Positions 30,337 to 32,045 of a DNA stretch of 32,045 bases are shown here, piece after piece. Made by a program: the position numbers and the translations under genes. Source of the stretch: an uncultured Merdimonas sp. (lineage in GTDB: Bacteria; Bacillota; Clostridia; Lachnospirales; Lachnospiraceae); the NCBI GenBank assembly GCA_944375745.1, contig CALWAV010000068.1:1-32045 (forward strand), read 5' to 3'. How positions within the stretch are numbered: the stretch's first letter is position 1; every line of letters starts with the position of its first letter. The notes beneath the pieces are model-generated. The model did no database searches and was not told the DNA's origin. It was given only the letters and a program-made list of their open reading frames with translations.

Positions 30337-31461
30337 TTATACCTGAAACAGGCTCTTCAGCGCATCCTCATTCAGTTTGGAACCAATGACGCAGAGACGT
30401 CCCGTATAATCCGGGCTGCCGCCTCTCACCTCATACTCCTCCGGAACAAGGTCAAACTGCATCCAGCTTCCAGCTGTATTCTGAACAATTCCCTTTGCAC
30501 GCAGAATGATGCCGTATTCTTCCGTACCGCTGAGCTTCTCCAGAATCGCTTTCAGCTCCTCTGTACCATAGCGCCGCGGCGTCTCCACGCCCCAGCTGGT
30601 AAAGACTTCGTCCGCGTGATGATGCCCATCATGATGATGGTGATGGTCGTGATCATGGCAGCCGCAGGTACAGCCCTCTCCGTGATCGTGATCATGATGA
30701 TCGTGATCTTCATGATCATGGCCGTGATGATGCTCGTGGCCTTCATGATCATGGTCATGGTCGTGATGCTCGTGGCCTTCGTGGTCATGGTCATGATCGC
30801 AGCCGCACTCTTCATCATGGTCATGCTCTTCCTGATCGTGGTCATGAAGATCTCCCATATCCAGCTCCGCGTGATGCATAGCGTCCAGAATCTGCTTTCC
30901 GTTCAGCTGATCCCAGGGGGTCGTAATCATAGTGGCTTTTTCATTGTGCTCACGCAGAAGAGCCGCTGTCTCCTGAAGCTTCTCCTCTGTCATATTCTGA
31001 GTACGGCTCAGTACGATTGTACCCGCATGCTCTACCTGATTGTTGAAGAACTCGCCAAAGTTCTTCATATACATCTTACACTTCTTTCCGTCTACCACAA
31101 CGATGGCGCTGTCAATATGGACGTCCATACTGCCTGCCACATTTTCCACTGCCTTTACCACATCGGAAAGCTTGCCCACACCGGAGGGCTCAATCAGGAT
31201 ACGGTCCGGAGCATAAGTGTCCAGAACTTCCTTCAGCGCTGTTCCAAAGTCTCCCACCAGAGAGCAGCAGATGCAGCCGGAATTCATTTCATTTACCTGG
31301 ATTCCGGAATCCTTCAGGAATCCTCCATCGATGCCGATCTCGCCGAATTCATTTTCAATCAGTACAATCTTCTCGCCCTGAAAAGCTTCTTCCAGAAGCT
31401 TTTTGATCAATGTCGTCTTTCCGGCTCCCAGAAAGCCGGAGATAATCGTAATCTCTGTCAT
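30337..31461 (-). CDS. CobW/COG0523 metallochaperone GTPase with His-rich stretch
   Basis: The 374-residue protein has Walker A GFLGAGKTT (9-17), the switch EFGEIGIDGG, the family metal motif C63-I-C-C66, and Walker B ILIEPSG. A metal-binding stretch rich in His and Asp runs through residues 206-282, with about 34 histidines and further cysteines (CGC and CTCGC). The CobW C-terminal domain follows (VFTSWGVETPRRY, then YGIILRAKGIVQ). The G4 element reads SRTQ (152-155) where the family usually has NKxD. I chose ATG 31461, which has AAGGAAG six bases upstream; an in-frame GTG at 31488 lacks a comparable site. Related proteins insert Zn, Co, Ni or Fe into enzymes. It leads a two-gene operon controlled by the CIRCE-like element. 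Confidence 0.9.
   Translation of the reverse strand: MTEITIISGFLGAGKTTLIKKLLEEAFQGEKIVLIENEFGEIGIDGGFLKDSGIQVNEMNSGCICCSLVGDFGTALKEVLDTYAPDRILIEPSGVGKLSDVVKAVENVAGSMDVHIDSAIVVVDGKKCKMYMKNFGEFFNNQVEHAGTIVLSRTQNMTEEKLQETAALLREHNEKATMITTPWDQLNGKQILDAMHHAELDMGDLHDHDQEEHDHDEECGCDHDHDHEGHEHHDHDHDHEGHEHHHGHDHEDHDHHDHDHGEGCTCGCHDHDHHHHHDGHHHADEVFTSWGVETPRRYGTEELKAILEKLSGTEEYGIILRAKGIVQNTAGSWMQFDLVPEEYEVRGGSPDYTGRLCVIGSKLNEDALKSLFQV
30616..30846 (-). repeat. Low-complexity His/Asp-coding tract with 36-base repeats
   Basis: The DNA for residues 206-282 is a run of CAT/CAC and GAT/GAC codons. A 17-base block ending in GTGGCCTTC occurs at 30728-30744 and 30764-30780 on the plus strand, giving a 36-base (12-residue) repeat. 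Such tracts change length by slippage. Confidence 0.8.
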
Positions 31462-31521
31462 TATTCTTCCTTCTTTCTCACTTCTCACAGGAGCTTCCGG
31501 CTCCTGCGTCCTGTTTTTCTG

Positions 31522-31548
31522 TTAGCACTCGCTTCTGCACATTGCTAA
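31522..31548 (-). promoter_or_regulatory. CIRCE-like (HrcA) operator
   Basis: The plus strand has TTAGCACTC (31522-31530), a nine-base spacer, and CATTGCTAA (31540-31548). The CIRCE consensus is TTAGCACTC-N9-GAGTGCTAA: the left arm is perfect and the right arm matches 7 of 9, for 16 of 18. It begins at the last base of the -10 element and covers the transcription start of the COG0523 operon, the normal HrcA position. Confidence 0.78.
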
Positions 31549-31575
31549 TTATAGCACGGTTCCTCCGTTTGTCAA
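31548..31575 (-). promoter_or_regulatory. Promoter of the COG0523 operon
   Basis: On the minus strand a perfect TTGACA (31575-31570) and a perfect TATAAT (31553-31548) are 16 bases apart, with an extended -10 TGC (31556-31554). This should be one of the strongest promoters in the window, suited to control by a repressor. Confidence 0.85.
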
Positions 31576-31584
31576 ACAGGAAAC

Positions 31585-31621
31585 AAAAGGACCATCTGTT
31601 CCAGCCGGATACAGACAGTCC
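31585..31621 (-). terminator. Terminator of the rplT operon
   Basis: GGACCATCTGT (31589-31599) pairs with ACAGACAGTCC (31611-31621), with two wobble pairs when read on the minus strand. It is followed by TTTTGTTT (from 31588). It lies about 20 bases past the rplT stop and just before the next promoter. Confidence 0.8.
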
Positions 31622-31640
31622 CTCATATTTTCTGATTATC

Positions 31641-31997
31641 TTATGCAATCTTGCTCTTGGCAACCTCTGCAAGGGTAGCAAAGCCTGCCGGATCATTGAC
31701 TGCCATGTCAGCCAGCACCTTGCGGTTCAGCTGAACCTCAGCCAGCTTCAGGCCGTACATGAACTTGCTGTAGGACAGTCCATTCAGACGGGCCGCAGCG
31801 TTGATACGCGCGATCCACAACTGACGGAACTGACGCTTTCTCTCTTTTCTTCCTGCGTAGGAAGTAGCAAGCGCTCTCATTACAGACTGCTTTGCCACAC
31901 GATACTGCTTGCTTCTTGCTCCTCTGTAGCCCTTCGCAAGCTTCAATACTCTGTTATGTCTCTTCTTAGCGCCTAAACCGCCTTTAATTCTTGCCAT
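31641..31997 (-). CDS. rplT: Ribosomal protein L20
   Basis: The 118-residue basic protein is L20 of the large ribosomal subunit: [30 protein letters not shown] opens the extended N terminus that binds 23S rRNA, and [23 protein letters not shown] is the conserved core. AAGGAGG nine bases upstream supports the ATG. In Firmicutes it normally ends the infC-rpmI-rplT operon; the preceding genes and the L20-responsive leader would lie beyond the right edge of the window. Confidence 0.98.
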   Translation of the reverse strand: MARIKGGLGAKKRHNRVLKLAKGYRGARSKQYRVAKQSVMRALATSYAGRKERKRQFRQLWIARINAAARLNGLSYSKFMYGLKLAEVQLNRKVLADMAVNDPAGFATLAEVAKSKIA

Positions 31998-32045
31998 TTC
32001 TCTTTTCCTCCTTGAAATTTCCCGATTCTACGATATCCCTGAACT

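Noticed and set aside
30616-30846. Possible CRISPR or satellite array
   Set aside because: The repetition is codon-level His/Asp coding in frame with the CobW-like protein; there are no unique spacers.
31440-31475. Zur/Fur box near the CobW-like start
   Set aside because: GATAAT and ATTATT occur near the start codon but do not form a spaced inverted repeat of the known consensus and lie within the coding start, not the promoter.
30319-31548. Plus-strand 409-codon frame with hydrophobic Val/Met/Ile stretch resembling membrane helices
   Set aside because: The hydrophobic part is the antisense of the His/Asp codon tract of the CobW-like gene, an artefact of GAT/CAT codons read on the opposite strand.

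Overview
This window looks like core chromosome of a low-to-moderate-GC anaerobic Firmicute, most likely a gut Lachnospiraceae/Clostridia member. The basis is gene content and style: strong AAGGAGG-type ribosome binding sites, TTGACA/TATAAT promoters, CIRCE-like and Gram-positive LexA-type operators, a BlaI/M56 pair, a type Ic aspartate aminotransferase, an oxygen-sensitive-looking siroheme/ferredoxin protein and a TIGR03915/TIGR03916-type DNA-repair pair. The genus is not resolved. Almost all genes lie on the minus strand; only uppP and a LysR regulator are on the plus strand. I see no insertion sequence, prophage, CRISPR array, tRNA or rRNA.

Layout by coordinate (most transcription runs right to left). 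77-1432: an atypical sirtuin and xanthine phosphoribosyltransferase, one operon with its own promoter. 1700-2884: malic enzyme. 3051-6508: endonuclease III and two RNA methyltransferases. 6509-7142: no gene, but a promoter and terminators. 7143-9655: an amino-acid ABC importer with two strong hairpins between the binding-protein gene and the permease. 9926-10750: uppP with a good promoter and a leader hairpin. 10868-14199: homoserine dehydrogenase, a small ppGpp hydrolase and aspartate aminotransferase. 14310-16459: a radical SAM and DUF4130 DNA-repair pair behind a near-perfect LexA box. 16629-18919: a BlaI repressor and an M56 sensor protease with two tandem operator repeats. 19195-20019: Mrp/ApbC Fe-S carrier. 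20115-24634: an AI-2E family exporter, a DUF1653 protein and TrkA/TrkH. 24821-25276: Lrp/AsnC regulator. 25514-29312: a sulfite-reductase-like protein and a CoA-disulfide-reductase/rhodanese fusion, divergent from a LysR regulator. 29370-31461: two COG0523 (CobW/G3E) proteins. 31641-31997: rplT, the end of a ribosomal operon that enters from the right.

The most interesting region is 29370-31575. Two divergent COG0523 proteins, one with a long His/Asp-rich metal-binding stretch and one fused to a YcgQ/DUF1980-like C-terminal domain, are adjacent and probably co-transcribed. Their strong promoter carries a CIRCE-like inverted repeat matching the HrcA operator at 16 of 18 half-site positions. 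This suggests heat-shock or proteotoxic control of a metal chaperone system, rather than the zinc-starvation (Zur) control often described for this family. Other second-look items are the LexA box in front of the repair pair, the sirtuin lacking canonical NAD-site motifs, the M56 sensor with an unrecognised extracellular domain, and the LysR-controlled sulfur redox locus.

All functional calls come from reading translated motifs by eye. Promoter and operator calls are pattern matches to consensus, not measured sites.
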